The translations under genes and the position numbers were made by a program. Source: Perkinsela sp. pyNocScin1 (Eukaryota > Euglenozoa > Kinetoplastea > Prokinetoplastida > Perkinselidae). From it: a stretch of DNA of 64,000 nucleotides. The DNA is taken from contig CAXHTR010000005.1 in NCBI GenBank assembly GCA_964019655.1, forward strand, positions 372,001 to 436,000, written 5' to 3'. Shown here piece by piece: positions 27,701 through 35,210 of this stretch (position 1 is its first letter; each line of letters opens with the position of its first letter). The notes beneath the pieces were generated by a model. The model saw only the letters and a program-made list of their open reading frames with translations. It made no database searches and was not told where the DNA came from.

Positions 27701-29153
27701 GGTGGCAAGTGGGTTAGTCTTGTCGCTCAGCGATGTTATGGTACAAGTGCCAGGTGATGCACTGCCAGAAGCTCGGGATCTATCTCTAGGTGCGAGCGCT
27801 GTTTTACAGGAAGCTCTCGACCCAGCACCCGAGGAAGAAAGCGACACTAAACCATTATTGTCCGAGCAAGCAACGGCACCACAGATAGAAATACATGCCG
27901 AGTCTGCTATGGTACAAGCGCCAGCTGATGTACAAGCTGAATCGCAGGCCTCTGCACTCACTGCAAGCATTGCAGAGGAAGCTTTTGAACATTACAGGAA
28001 GCATTGCATATTACAGGAAGCTTTTGAACCTGAACCCAAAGGAGAAAGCCATACTCAGCCATTATTGCCCGAACAAGCGACGGCAACGTTGATAGAAAGC
28101 CATGTCGGGGTGGCCCAATCAGTGGAAGCACCCCAAGAAGAAGTATCACGGCCTATGGAATGTGAAAATATTGAAACGTCTGTACCCATAGCAAACGGCG
28201 AACCTCCAGAACACGAAGTATGTGAGATAGCGGACTTGCCATGCGCAGCACAAGCAGAGAGCACAGACAGACAAGGAGACCCTGAGCAAACGACAGACAA
28301 ATGTACGACGAAAGAAAATCCTAACTCAAATCAAAGTGCGCCTGAAGCCCCACTTGTGACACAGAAAGCGAGCATTCCATCATACCCCAATCGCCACAAC
28401 AGCGACCAGTTTACCTACATCATAGAGCCGAGCGAATCAGTGACTCGCCCCTACGTCCTCGCATGGTTGCGCCGGAAAGGCATATCGACGAAAGTCCACT
28501 ACCACGAGTGGAGACAGTCGTGGCTCCCGCGGACGATTCGCATTGCCTTTGCCAGCTCCGCTGCTGCGCAGCAGATGCGCAGCATGCATGTGCTGAACGA
28601 TGCGCGCAGAAAATCTTGCCAGATCTACTCGCTCGAGTCATTTGAGCGGTACGAGCGACGTATGCGGGACGATGCAAAGCGAGGCCATATCGAGATACAC
28701 ACAAGAGACACGCACAAGCACACACAGAGCGATGCAAAACGAGACCCTACGCAGACACAAACAAGGGACTTGCACAAGCGAGCACGTGATGCTGCAAAGC
28801 GGGACGCGCGTGAAAAAGCAGTGTCTCAATCCAAGCGCACATACGATTCCATAAAGCGAAGCGAATACAAAAGAAGCTCGTCTCCGAGAGCCAGCCCACG
28901 TGAAAAACGAAGGAGAAATAAGCCTCTCACAACACAAAGACACAAAAAACATGGAAGTGAGTCTCCCAGATCCCGCAGACATGAAAAGCAAAGTGAGTTT
29001 CCCAAAGTCCGCAGACATGAAAAGCGAACTGCGCCTTCGAGAACTCACAGACACGAGAAACAAAGAAGTGAGTCTCCCAGATCCCGTAGACATGAAAAGC
29101 GAAGTGCGCATGGGAGAAGCGAGCGAGCAGACAAGCGGTATCGCCGTCGGTAA
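24756..29153 (+). CDS. SWI2/SNF2 remodelling ATPase, SWR1/SRCAP-INO80 group
   Basis: A 1465-residue chromatin remodeller. An HSA-like charged helix (about residues 50-150) leads into the ATPase. Motif I is Asp-Glu-Met-Gly-Leu-Gly-Lys-Thr near 206-213 and the Walker B box Asp-Glu-Ala-His starts at 309. The second lobe ends with Cys-His-Arg-Ile-Gly-Gln at about 773. About 200 residues are inserted between lobe-one/two landmarks (after Cys-Asn-His-Pro-Asn-Leu-Phe near 460 and before residue 680), the split-ATPase feature of SWR1/INO80. The Leu-Asn-Trp-Glu and Tyr-Tyr-Gly motifs favour SWR1/SRCAP, which places H2A.Z. The tail has a duplicated acidic segment and an Arg/Ser/His-rich repeat. H2A.Z marks kinetoplastid transcription start regions, which fits this role. 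Confidence 0.85.
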   Translation: MDAKQEHDTQSLGTDSNNMQTKKVVGCDYFDSPETLLRFPPIEHRSKVDIFLVNALIVQEYRSSRVAALQKRYKTLLYGARRHLAATESFVKKEKDEKAKANAYFHGLVMNAVDRYWSAVQAQIAAAQETQIQDQKKKELHAKQVASLEYTEKILKDRVKFQLGEGKIPKLKLLENIGRGLRVYQKIGVEWLMSLHDQKINGILADEMGLGKTIQTIAFLTYLAEHRGDWGSHLVVVPMSILLNWENEFSRWAPSFNVLSYYGTAKERAEKRKGWDKNIHYNVVIVSYNTLLKDKRVFRRRRWSYLVLDEAHAIKSWETQRWQVLLDFRTEHRLLLSGTPLQNNPMELWSLLHFLMPDSIVFESYEDFKALYGNPVVSLDIVHRLHQTLRPFLLRRLKCDVEKQLPKKIEKIILCPLSKRQRTLYDEYMGLEETRKILASRDTLSILGVLIALRKVCNHPNLFQPRTTESPFVLQSAIAPAFKSAFPELLSIQKAQSPAEHWNTCGNLRHDPIGIMSIRAVQDNTVPFPAESAQREERYVPDFLLPYVQRIEAHYAAERDDRCRTSVSRNKRYLHQITAWPTLAHVEVRKKAPFPAQLLLHKFQRHESSVFQKTVWKCLALDEREAKLPLHDRSLETPLRAVAQFSIEKRVAHPSKDMLQYDSGKLQTLAVLLPKLRTEGHKCLIFTQFTKVLNILEEFLTAKAMPYFRLDGSTHVRKRQHDVDEFNTNDRIFAFILSTRSGGLGLNLVGADTVIFYDSDWNPAIDVQAQDRCHRIGQQRDVTIYRLVSEHTVEEKILLRAREKKKMNNIIMRAGNFQSLDADSVPPTPDNAWKDSVLDFFHEFDEDFTGSAAKNSRASQFESCLQRVEDEEDAIIRGQEHDAAAAEDDTLLHFGIAMRKALTEPPVEDSMQEVAIDSDDSMSHTFYIALGAHTAMHNLHARCLRIGRVVRVAPIEAGPPQAHTFLVKFEHRVRVSALQNDLVASGLVLSLSDVMVQVPGDALPEARDLSLGASAVLQEALDPAPEEESDTKPLLSEQATAPQIEIHAESAMVQAPADVQAESQASALTASIAEEAFEHYRKHCILQEAFEPEPKGESHTQPLLPEQATATLIESHVGVAQSVEAPQEEVSRPMECENIETSVPIANGEPPEHEVCEIADLPCAAQAESTDRQGDPEQTTDKCTTKENPNSNQSAPEAPLVTQKASIPSYPNRHNSDQFTYIIEPSESVTRPYVLAWLRRKGISTKVHYHEWRQSWLPRTIRIAFASSAAAQQMRSMHVLNDARRKSCQIYSLESFERYERRMRDDAKRGHIEIHTRDTHKHTQSDAKRDPTQTQTRDLHKRARDAAKRDAREKAVSQSKRTYDSIKRSEYKRSSSPRASPREKRRRNKPLTTQRHKKHGSESPRSRRHEKQSEFPKVRRHEKRTAPSRTHRHEKQRSESPRSRRHEKRSAHGRSERADKRYRRR
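27805..28107 (+). repeat. Imperfect duplication inside the remodeller gene
   Basis: Two copies of an about 85 bp segment start near 27805 and 28012. Each codes for Leu-Gln-Glu-Ala, a Glu/Pro-rich turn, Ser, then Pro-Leu-Leu-x-Glu-Gln-Ala-Thr-Ala. A short direct repeat (TTACAGGAAGC) precedes the second copy. Both lie in the acidic, probably disordered tail. Confidence 0.6.
28948..29146 (+). repeat. Short tandem repeat coding for an RS/RH-rich tail
   Basis: Four to five units of 36-39 bp at the 3' end of the remodeller gene each encode a 12-13 residue motif of the form Ser-Glu-(Ser/Phe)-Pro-x-x-Arg-Arg-His-Glu-Lys-(Gln/Arg). The first and fourth units are nearly identical in DNA sequence, which suggests recent expansion or gene conversion. 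Confidence 0.65.
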
Positions 29154-29253
29154 GTATTCTGCAAAGGTTTAATGCGCTTACCTTCCTTTGATGTTTTTAT
29201 GATAACCCACTATTGGGATTCAATTTATTTGTATAAAATGGCTTTCGCTTGAG

Positions 29254-30273
29254 ATGTTCGCACTTTGTATCGCGCAAGGCCTAAACAGTGCGGAGACAAT
29301 GCACATCGAGGCATACCAGCAGTACTGCATGGAGCGTCTTGTCGAACCGGTCGCCGATGTTTGCGCCTTGTGCCACCCCGACGGATCGCTTCGTGCGTTC
29401 CACACGTGGCCGGGTATCCACACTGAACATGGAATGCTCACGACGATCAGCTGGGACGATACAGTCATTTCGGGTGGTTCCGTCGACTTCATGTGGATCC
29501 CAAACAGCGTGCGCGTATTTCGCTCGACTGCGTGCGGCCTCTCTGGCGCAGTCTCGTGGGGAAAGCTCCCGGAACGCCTCGAGGTCTTTGCGGCGCATTC
29601 GAACAGACTCGGTGGTGGCATTGACGCAGCGCTCCTCCCAGGCGCACTTGTCCATCTAGACGTCCGCTCCAACGCGCTCCGTGGCGAGTTCAACCTCAAG
29701 CTTGTGCCGAGCGTGGCCCAAGTCATTCGGCTGAGCGATAATGGGCTCCACGGGAGCATCGCTGTGGCCGAAGCCCCGGCTGGGCTTCGCATTCTGCACG
29801 CGGCGCGGAACAATTTTTCCGGCAATATCGATCTTGTCCATCTGCCAGCAGCGCTCGAAGAGCTCGATCTCTCTGAAAATAGGCTGCGCGGATCCATCGC
29901 GCTCGGCACACTGCCGCACTTTCTCCGCGTGCTCGACCTATCTTCGAACGCCTTCGAGGGCAGCATCACGCTGACGCACCTCCCGCAGGCCCTCGAGATC
30001 CTCCGCATCGGCTCCAACAAGCTGAGCGGTGCGCTCTGGGTCCCACTGTCAGCTGCACACCTGTGTGAATTAATCTGGAAAAACAATGCGTTTGACTCTG
30101 TTGATTTTGAGCAAGAGGCGACTGCGCTTTCGCCACTGCGCATTGCGACAGTGCGCAGCACGAACATCCAAAGGTTTGCATCACCGCTCTTCGGGTGGTT
30201 CCAGTTGGCGCTGCAGCAGCTCTCGCGATTGTGCGCATTCTTTGCGGGGGTTCTCAGAAGGCAAGTCGGGTGA
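29254..30273 (+). CDS. Leucine-rich-repeat protein, family copy 1
   Basis: A 339-residue LRR protein, the longest of seven related genes in this window. After an N-terminal cap (a helix, a 'Phe-x-Thr-Trp-x-Gly' segment and an Ile-x-Trp strand), about eight repeats of some 23 residues follow with the pattern Leu-Pro-x-x-Leu-x-x-Leu-Asp-Leu-Ser-x-Asn-x-Leu-x-Gly-Ser-Ile. A hydrophobic stretch near 310-330 might be a membrane helix or tail anchor. The cap resembles the N-terminal LRR domain of plant LRR proteins. There is no convincing signal peptide. Function is unknown; such proteins usually bind other proteins. It follows the remodeller gene with a 100 bp gap and starts the LRR series. Confidence 0.75.
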   Translation: MFALCIAQGLNSAETMHIEAYQQYCMERLVEPVADVCALCHPDGSLRAFHTWPGIHTEHGMLTTISWDDTVISGGSVDFMWIPNSVRVFRSTACGLSGAVSWGKLPERLEVFAAHSNRLGGGIDAALLPGALVHLDVRSNALRGEFNLKLVPSVAQVIRLSDNGLHGSIAVAEAPAGLRILHAARNNFSGNIDLVHLPAALEELDLSENRLRGSIALGTLPHFLRVLDLSSNAFEGSITLTHLPQALEILRIGSNKLSGALWVPLSAAHLCELIWKNNAFDSVDFEQEATALSPLRIATVRSTNIQRFASPLFGWFQLALQQLSRLCAFFAGVLRRQVG

Positions 30274-30360
30274 GATAATGTGCGATGTGATTATCTTGCG
30301 GTGATTTCCGCTGTATGAATTAGCGTATCTTTGCCTTATCATAATTTACGCTATTCATAC

Positions 30361-31077
30361 ATGATCGACGCTATCCATTGTGTGCTGGCCCTTGACGCGT
30401 CGCTCGGCCGGGTCGACTACGAGCTTTTGCCGCAGCAGTCCCTGCTCGAAATGACTGTAAGTGATATTAATGATATTTCGATGTTCTGTGACCACGACGG
30501 CTATTTCTTTGAGTGCACCCGCTGGGTGGGCGTGAGCTGCGATCTGGATGAGAACGTGCGGAACATCAAGTGGTCGAATCTCCACAACAGTTTCTTCGCC
30601 GAGGGCGGCACAGTGCACGTCGAGTGGCTCCCACAGACGCTGCAGACTTTTGACATTTTTATGAACCACCTCTACGGGAGCGTTGACCTGACACGGCTGC
30701 CGGCGAGCATGCGCCTCTTCGTCGTGACCGCGAATCGGCTTGAGGGCGCAGCGGACTTGACAGCCCTTCCAAGAGAGCTTCAGTACTTGTACCTGGCGAG
30801 AAACAGTTTTTCGGGCGGAGTACGAGTCGCGAATCTCCCGGACTCGCTGATTGAGATCGACATAGCAGAGAACGCGCTCAGTGGGGCTGTCGATCTCACC
30901 GCGCTCTCGGCCGGGATCCGGAAAATTAATCTCTCGAGCAATAAGCTATCCGGCAGCTTGCTCGTCTCAACACTGTCAGCCAATTTGCACTCCATCGACG
31001 TGAGCTTTAACGCTGTCAGATGGGTTTTCAATACTGATGGAATGCCCATCTTTGACCAGCGTATTCTTAAACTTTGA
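30361..31077 (+). CDS. Leucine-rich-repeat protein, family copy 2
   Basis: A 238-residue paralogue. The cap shows Leu-Pro-Gln-Gln-Ser-Leu-Leu-Glu, a 'Phe-x-Cys-Thr-Arg-Trp-Val-Gly-Val-Ser-Cys' segment very like the plant-type LRR cap, and an Ile-Lys-Trp strand. About six 23-residue repeats follow (for instance Leu-Pro-Ala-Ser-Met-Arg-Leu-Phe ... Gly-Ala-Ala-Asp-Leu-Thr-Ala). The frame extends to a TTG at 30331, but the ATG at 30361 starts the region shared with the other copies. It is the last plus-strand gene before a convergent strand switch. Function is unknown. Confidence 0.75.
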   Translation: MIDAIHCVLALDASLGRVDYELLPQQSLLEMTVSDINDISMFCDHDGYFFECTRWVGVSCDLDENVRNIKWSNLHNSFFAEGGTVHVEWLPQTLQTFDIFMNHLYGSVDLTRLPASMRLFVVTANRLEGAADLTALPRELQYLYLARNSFSGGVRVANLPDSLIEIDIAENALSGAVDLTALSAGIRKINLSSNKLSGSLLVSTLSANLHSIDVSFNAVRWVFNTDGMPIFDQRILKL

Positions 31078-31429
31078 TCTTATAGCAGGCAGAGCAATGT
31101 GCGCTTCAGCTGCTATAGGTCCGAAGGGCTACGAGCTGCAAGCAGCGCTCCATCTCTTCGTATCCGTGGCGCACAGAATTAGAGCCGCTGAGCACATCAA
31201 GTTGTGTGGGCGTATGTATCAGTGGGTGTATCAATCTCAAGCAGTACTTTACAAATACCCAGAATATCGTTCAGCTTTTATGTGCGCGAAATACTGCGAT
31301 TCATTTTCTTGTTTGGGAATCAATTACCCCAAATTTCGTATTACATGTATGTTTATATGAAAGCATGAAAGGTGCTAAAGTGTGATGTGAAATCTTAGCA
31401 TGGACATGGAATACAAGCTGAAGCATGTT
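31078..31429. other. Convergent strand-switch interval
   Basis: No supported gene lies in these 352 bp. Plus-strand genes end on the left and minus-strand genes end on the right, so in a kinetoplastid this would be a transcription termination region. An overlapping ORF (31037-31360) begins inside the LRR gene and has no recognisable features. No tRNA was seen. Confidence 0.55.
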
Positions 31430-32221
31430 CTACGGAAGTGGAAATGCCTCTCCACTCAATCGAAGCACAGACCCAAAGTTCTTCCATTCGACGCTCATGC
31501 GCGAAGGCACGTGCCCAACGCGAACGATGTCTTGCTCGAAATGATTGTGGCGAAGCCACAGTTTATGGAGCGACGTCGGAAGCGAGCTCAGGTCAACCTT
31601 ACCCGATAGACGATTGCTACTCAAGTTGAGTTCCGCGAGTGTTTCAGGAAGCGTCGAGAGCTCAACGGACCCACTGAAAGCGTTCCCACTGAGGTGCAGG
31701 CGCTGCACTTGTCGTGGTAGGGCTCGCATGTCGAGCGACCCATCAAGAAGGTTTTTAGACGCGTCAACCACGACTATTTGAAGCGGCAGGGACCCAAGGG
31801 CGAACGGCCCTTTGACGCGATTCTCGGGAAAATAGAGCTCGAGCAGGCCTTGCGGGAGCTGTGCCGTTTCGATCGTCCCCGAGAGCCCCATTCGCGCGAC
31901 TCCGAATCGCTCGACTTTTTCTGGAATCCATCGAAAATTAATCGCACCGCCAGGACTCAGTGGACCGCAGTCGATTTCGTCGCCGAATGCGACGTCGAGC
32001 GCGTTGTTCCAGTCGATGCGCCGCACACTGCCATCATCCCCAAAGCGCAACCCGACCCACTGGTGCACCGGGCGAAAGTCCCCAGACCGCTCCTGGAAAA
32101 CGCAGATACCGTCAAAGTTCTGAATGAGCAGCTCCATTTGCAGCTGCTCTGGCAAGTTTCGTGGATCTGGGCGTCCGAGCATCGTTTGATCGAGCGCGTG
32201 CAAAAACAGGCAGACGGTCAT
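31430..32221 (-). CDS. Leucine-rich-repeat protein, family copy 3
   Basis: A 263-residue paralogue on the opposite strand. The cap has Leu-Pro-Glu-Gln-Leu-Gln, Val-His-Gln-Trp-Val-Gly-Leu and an Ile-Asp-Trp strand, then Gly-Gly-Ala-Ile-Asn-Phe-Arg-Trp-Ile-Pro. About six repeats of 23 residues follow, the clearest being Leu-Pro-Glu-Thr-Leu-Ala-Glu-Leu-Asn-Leu-Ser-Ser-Asn-Arg-Leu-Ser-Gly. Its orientation opposite copies 1 and 2 implies an inversion or a separate duplication event. There is no clear signal peptide. Confidence 0.75.
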   Translation of the reverse strand: MTVCLFLHALDQTMLGRPDPRNLPEQLQMELLIQNFDGICVFQERSGDFRPVHQWVGLRFGDDGSVRRIDWNNALDVAFGDEIDCGPLSPGGAINFRWIPEKVERFGVARMGLSGTIETAQLPQGLLELYFPENRVKGPFALGSLPLQIVVVDASKNLLDGSLDMRALPRQVQRLHLSGNAFSGSVELSTLPETLAELNLSSNRLSGKVDLSSLPTSLHKLWLRHNHFEQDIVRVGHVPSRMSVEWKNFGSVLRLSGEAFPLP

Positions 32222-32353
32222 CGGTACGAGGAAAAGAAAAAAGTTCTTGAAGAAATGATACGATGAATATCATATTCGCTCTGTGGCTGCGGTATCCCAC
32301 GTCGATATAAAAGAATTTACACAGAGTAAAGTAGTCGAGCGCTGCCCTTAGTC

Positions 32354-33133
32354 TCATTCACTCATGACAGAGCTGAAGAAATTGTACACGATGTACATGG
32401 GGAGCATAACTCCAAAGGCGACGGCGAGCACTGTCACAATCTTCGCCTCGTCATTCGTCACCATCGTTGTCTGCGCGCAGCGCTGCTCGACGTATCCGAG
32501 TTCCTTCAGCTTCCAGATGAGGTAGGGCATGTGAACGAAGGACCACGGCATCACAACACGGCGGCTTGGGTCCAGGGTGCGTAGATGCTCGACTCCCCGG
32601 CGTGCCCGTGGGTCAATCGGTGGGTCAAGGCGCTTGGAAATGGAGGACATCGCGACGGCGCCGTCCTGCGAGTCGACCGTCGTCTTGCCAACGTATTGCT
32701 CCATGCTGTCTCTCGGAACGTACTGGCGGTGGTTTATGAACGGAAATTTATCGCGGAAGAAACGTCGGAAGGAGTCGCCGGGCTGCGAGAGCGGCTGTTG
32801 CCCGTCTTCGAAGAGAACGAGGTCGTACTTTCTATGCAGGTCCGTGCACGCCTCCTCCCAGAACTGCCGACGCGCGACTGGTGGGATCGGCTGCAGCGTG
32901 ACCTCCTGCTTCGTCTCTGGGTGCACGTAGGTGCGCGCGAATATCACGTTGCGCACTGGGTCAGGGACCTGACCAACGATACCAAACTTGGCAAAATAAG
33001 CTCTCGAGGCACTCATAGAGATGTAGTAATACTGGAGAAGCGTATGTATACTTTGCAATGGATCTTTAAGGAAAAATATTAGGAATCCGAAAAGAAGGGC
33101 GGACTTGGCCAACGGTCCTATGCTACGGCGCAT
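32354..33133 (-). CDS. Two-helix membrane protein, unknown
   Basis: A 259-residue protein with a hydrophobic helix near residues 9-35 and another near 228-250. Between them is a soluble domain with Tyr-Asp-Leu-Val-Leu-Phe-Glu-Asp and a later Arg-Val-Val-Met-Pro-Trp-Ser-Phe-Val-His-Met-Pro strand. That pair faintly recalls TraB/GumN-like proteins, but this is only an impression. The ATG at 33133 overlaps the end of the RRF gene by 11 bp, which is unusual where every mRNA needs its own splice acceptor. The next Met (33016) would remove the overlap and the first helix. An N-terminal mitochondrial or ER anchor is the more natural reading of the full frame. Confidence 0.6.
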   Translation of the reverse strand: MRRSIGPLAKSALLFGFLIFFLKDPLQSIHTLLQYYYISMSASRAYFAKFGIVGQVPDPVRNVIFARTYVHPETKQEVTLQPIPPVARRQFWEEACTDLHRKYDLVLFEDGQQPLSQPGDSFRRFFRDKFPFINHRQYVPRDSMEQYVGKTTVDSQDGAVAMSSISKRLDPPIDPRARRGVEHLRTLDPSRRVVMPWSFVHMPYLIWKLKELGYVEQRCAQTTMVTNDEAKIVTVLAVAFGVMLPMYIVYNFFSSVMSE

Positions 33134-33974
33134 CGATCGGGTGCTCTTCGTTCTCGAACTCAGTGTTAATTGTCATGTTCCGCGCGTCGTAGACCTTGTC
33201 CTCCACTTTGCTCTTGAAGTCCACTTCTGCATTTTTGAGCTTTTCGTCCGCCTCGCTCGTGAGAATCATCTCGTTCTGGTGATCGAGGTTCGGGGCGATG
33301 TCCTTTATCTGTCGAAGCGCGAATTTTCGCTTTTCGTGAAGCTTCGGAATCGTGTGCGAGGCGAGGAGCTCCATTTCGTAGACGACGCCCTCGCGTCTTT
33401 TCGTGGTCATGCGCGGGATAGCAATGCGGATCTTGCCGTCAGCGAGGCGCACAGCATTTAGATCGCGGTCGAGCTTGGCGAGCTTGTGGATGATCTGGTT
33501 GGCGATTCCTGGCATCATTGGACTGTAGTGGAGCTCTGTTGCCGAATCCCGGGTAAACGATCCGAGCTGATACAGCGGGCGCTCTTTGCCGTCAACTTCA
33601 ATTTTGAACTTTTCGAGCAGCGATGGCATGTTTGCGAGGCCGAGCAGGAGGTCGTCGCAGCGCTTGAGTACGGGGTCGACGACGTCCGCGAGGGTGTCGG
33701 GTAGCTCGACGTCGACGAACTGCTTGGCGTCCTCAAGCTGATTTTCTTTCGCTTTTCGCTCGGACTTTGGCTTTCTGATTTTGCTTTCCATCCGCTCCTG
33801 GAACGAGCGGGTCTTCGGGCGATGCTGTTTGGCGCCGTAATTCATGTGATGCAGCAAGGCGCTCGCTTGAAAGGCGGCGCGGGATACTTGTGATGACGCA
33901 AGAGAAGCTCGCTGTGTGAAGATGACGGAAGACGCTCGCATCAAACGGGTCAGCGAGTGTGCAGAGTGCTGCAT
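33123..33974 (-). CDS. Mitochondrial ribosome recycling factor
   Basis: A 283-residue protein. The C-terminal 185 residues match ribosome recycling factor: Leu-Leu-Glu-Lys-Phe-Lys-Ile-Glu-Val-Asp-Gly leading into Leu-Tyr-Gln-Leu-Gly, then the region with Gly-Lys-Ile-Arg-Ile-Ala-Ile-Pro-Arg-Met-Thr-Thr-Lys-Arg-Arg (the 'RIxIPxLTxERR' segment), and a long terminal helix. RRF splits post-termination mitoribosomes together with EF-G2. The N-terminal 70 residues are rich in Ser, Arg and Ala with few acids, fitting a presequence. The ATG at 33974 is chosen because the longer frame starts with TTG at 34049. Confidence 0.8.
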   Translation of the reverse strand: MQHSAHSLTRLMRASSVIFTQRASLASSQVSRAAFQASALLHHMNYGAKQHRPKTRSFQERMESKIRKPKSERKAKENQLEDAKQFVDVELPDTLADVVDPVLKRCDDLLLGLANMPSLLEKFKIEVDGKERPLYQLGSFTRDSATELHYSPMMPGIANQIIHKLAKLDRDLNAVRLADGKIRIAIPRMTTKRREGVVYEMELLASHTIPKLHEKRKFALRQIKDIAPNLDHQNEMILTSEADEKLKNAEVDFKSKVEDKVYDARNMTINTEFENEEHPIDAP

Positions 33975-34051
33975 TTGTAGAGTAAAATTTGTGCAATTAT
34001 TTTCGTATTTTTCAGTAATTATATCCTGTACAAGGAGTAGAAGTCGCAACC

Positions 34052-35131
34052 TTACGATCGTGGGTCACTCAAAAGCTTCGCAAGACTTTCGATGCTCTGC
34101 GCATCTATCGGAGAATGCTTCGCTGCTGCCTCTTTGATATCGTGTATCGCTTCCGGGAACCGGGCGCGTGCGATGGCGTACATGAGCACCATAGCGAAGG
34201 GAAACCACGAACCGGAATCGAGGTCTGATTTCAGTGAGCTCGAATTTTTCATAAGTTCTTGAAAACCAAACTGTCGAGTGAGGTCAAATGTGGAAACAAT
34301 GAGCGGGATCTCATCGATGATTTGGGCTGGCAGATTGACTGGAACCTCCGCCAGTGCCGCACCTATCTGCTCCAAGATGAACTCCATGTCCTTTTTATGC
34401 GGCGACGCAGCGTCATCGTGTGCGTTGCTCAATTGGCCAGTCGCAATGAAGTGGGCGCTGCTCGGAGTTGACCACGCTTCAAGTAAGAGCGAAAGCAGTG
34501 GAAAGCATTGGTAGAGCGAAAATTCTTCGTTCTCACCATCGCTGGACGCACTCTCTTCATCGACACGCAGTTCATGCATCTTCTGGGCGAGGTCGTAGGA
34601 TGTCTTGACAGACATGGTCTTCGGCGCTGGAGTTGAGCCCGCCTTCCACTGGGGTCGTGTTGCTGCTGACCCTGCCTTCAAGGACGCCGACCGATCAACG
34701 GGTGTGCTCGCTACGTGCGCTTCTTGCCCGTGGGCGGTTCTATAAAGCTTCTCTATATTCTCGAGGGGTACATGTGGGTAAAGTACGCTGAGATGCTTCG
34801 TGATGTTTCTACTGTTCGGATGATGTGTCTCGGCCCTTGCTATATAATCACGTGTGTGATCGTAGCACTCGCTACAACAAAACCATGACCTTGAGACACT
34901 TTCATTTACTTTGGCGATGACCCTCCTGAAGTTGGAGCACTGAAGACTTGCGCAAATACTGTTCCAATTTCGTTCCAGGCAGATTTCTTCGATGATTTCT
35001 TTGCTCATGAGAGCTAAGAGTGCCTCACATTGCGCAAGCGGGACGCCTTTGCGTACTGATAACGTTTCTTGAATGTCACAGACAGCTTGCTCGACGAAAT
35101 GATTCCAATCATGAAAATGAGATGAATCCAT
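34052..35131 (-). CDS. Rtr1/RPAP2-like RNA polymerase II CTD phosphatase
   Basis: A 359-residue protein. The N-terminal 100 residues fit the Rtr1/RPAP2 zinc domain: a helix, then Glu-Arg-Asn followed by Cys60-x4-Cys65, and later Cys85-x3-Cys89 in a Phe-Cys-Cys-Ser-Glu-Cys-Tyr context. This is the C-x4-C ... C-x3-C/H pattern of the family. Rtr1 removes phosphate from Ser5 of the polymerase II tail and helps move the polymerase to the nucleus. Kinetoplastid polymerase II lacks heptad repeats, so the target would differ. The rest is helical and Ser/Ala-rich, without a recognised motif. It could also be another treble-clef zinc protein. Confidence 0.6.
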   Translation of the reverse strand: MDSSHFHDWNHFVEQAVCDIQETLSVRKGVPLAQCEALLALMSKEIIEEICLERNWNSICASLQCSNFRRVIAKVNESVSRSWFCCSECYDHTRDYIARAETHHPNSRNITKHLSVLYPHVPLENIEKLYRTAHGQEAHVASTPVDRSASLKAGSAATRPQWKAGSTPAPKTMSVKTSYDLAQKMHELRVDEESASSDGENEEFSLYQCFPLLSLLLEAWSTPSSAHFIATGQLSNAHDDAASPHKKDMEFILEQIGAALAEVPVNLPAQIIDEIPLIVSTFDLTRQFGFQELMKNSSSLKSDLDSGSWFPFAMVLMYAIARARFPEAIHDIKEAAAKHSPIDAQSIESLAKLLSDPRS

Positions 35132-35210
35132 TGATCACGAGAAAAGTATAAAAACAGCCTAAAGAGCTACTATATCACAGAAATTGTTCTTATGTGTGAA
35201 TAGGTTGTGA

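Noticed and set aside
31037-31360. 107-residue plus-strand frame
   Set aside because: It starts inside LRR copy 2 and runs into the strand-switch interval; composition is not protein-like.
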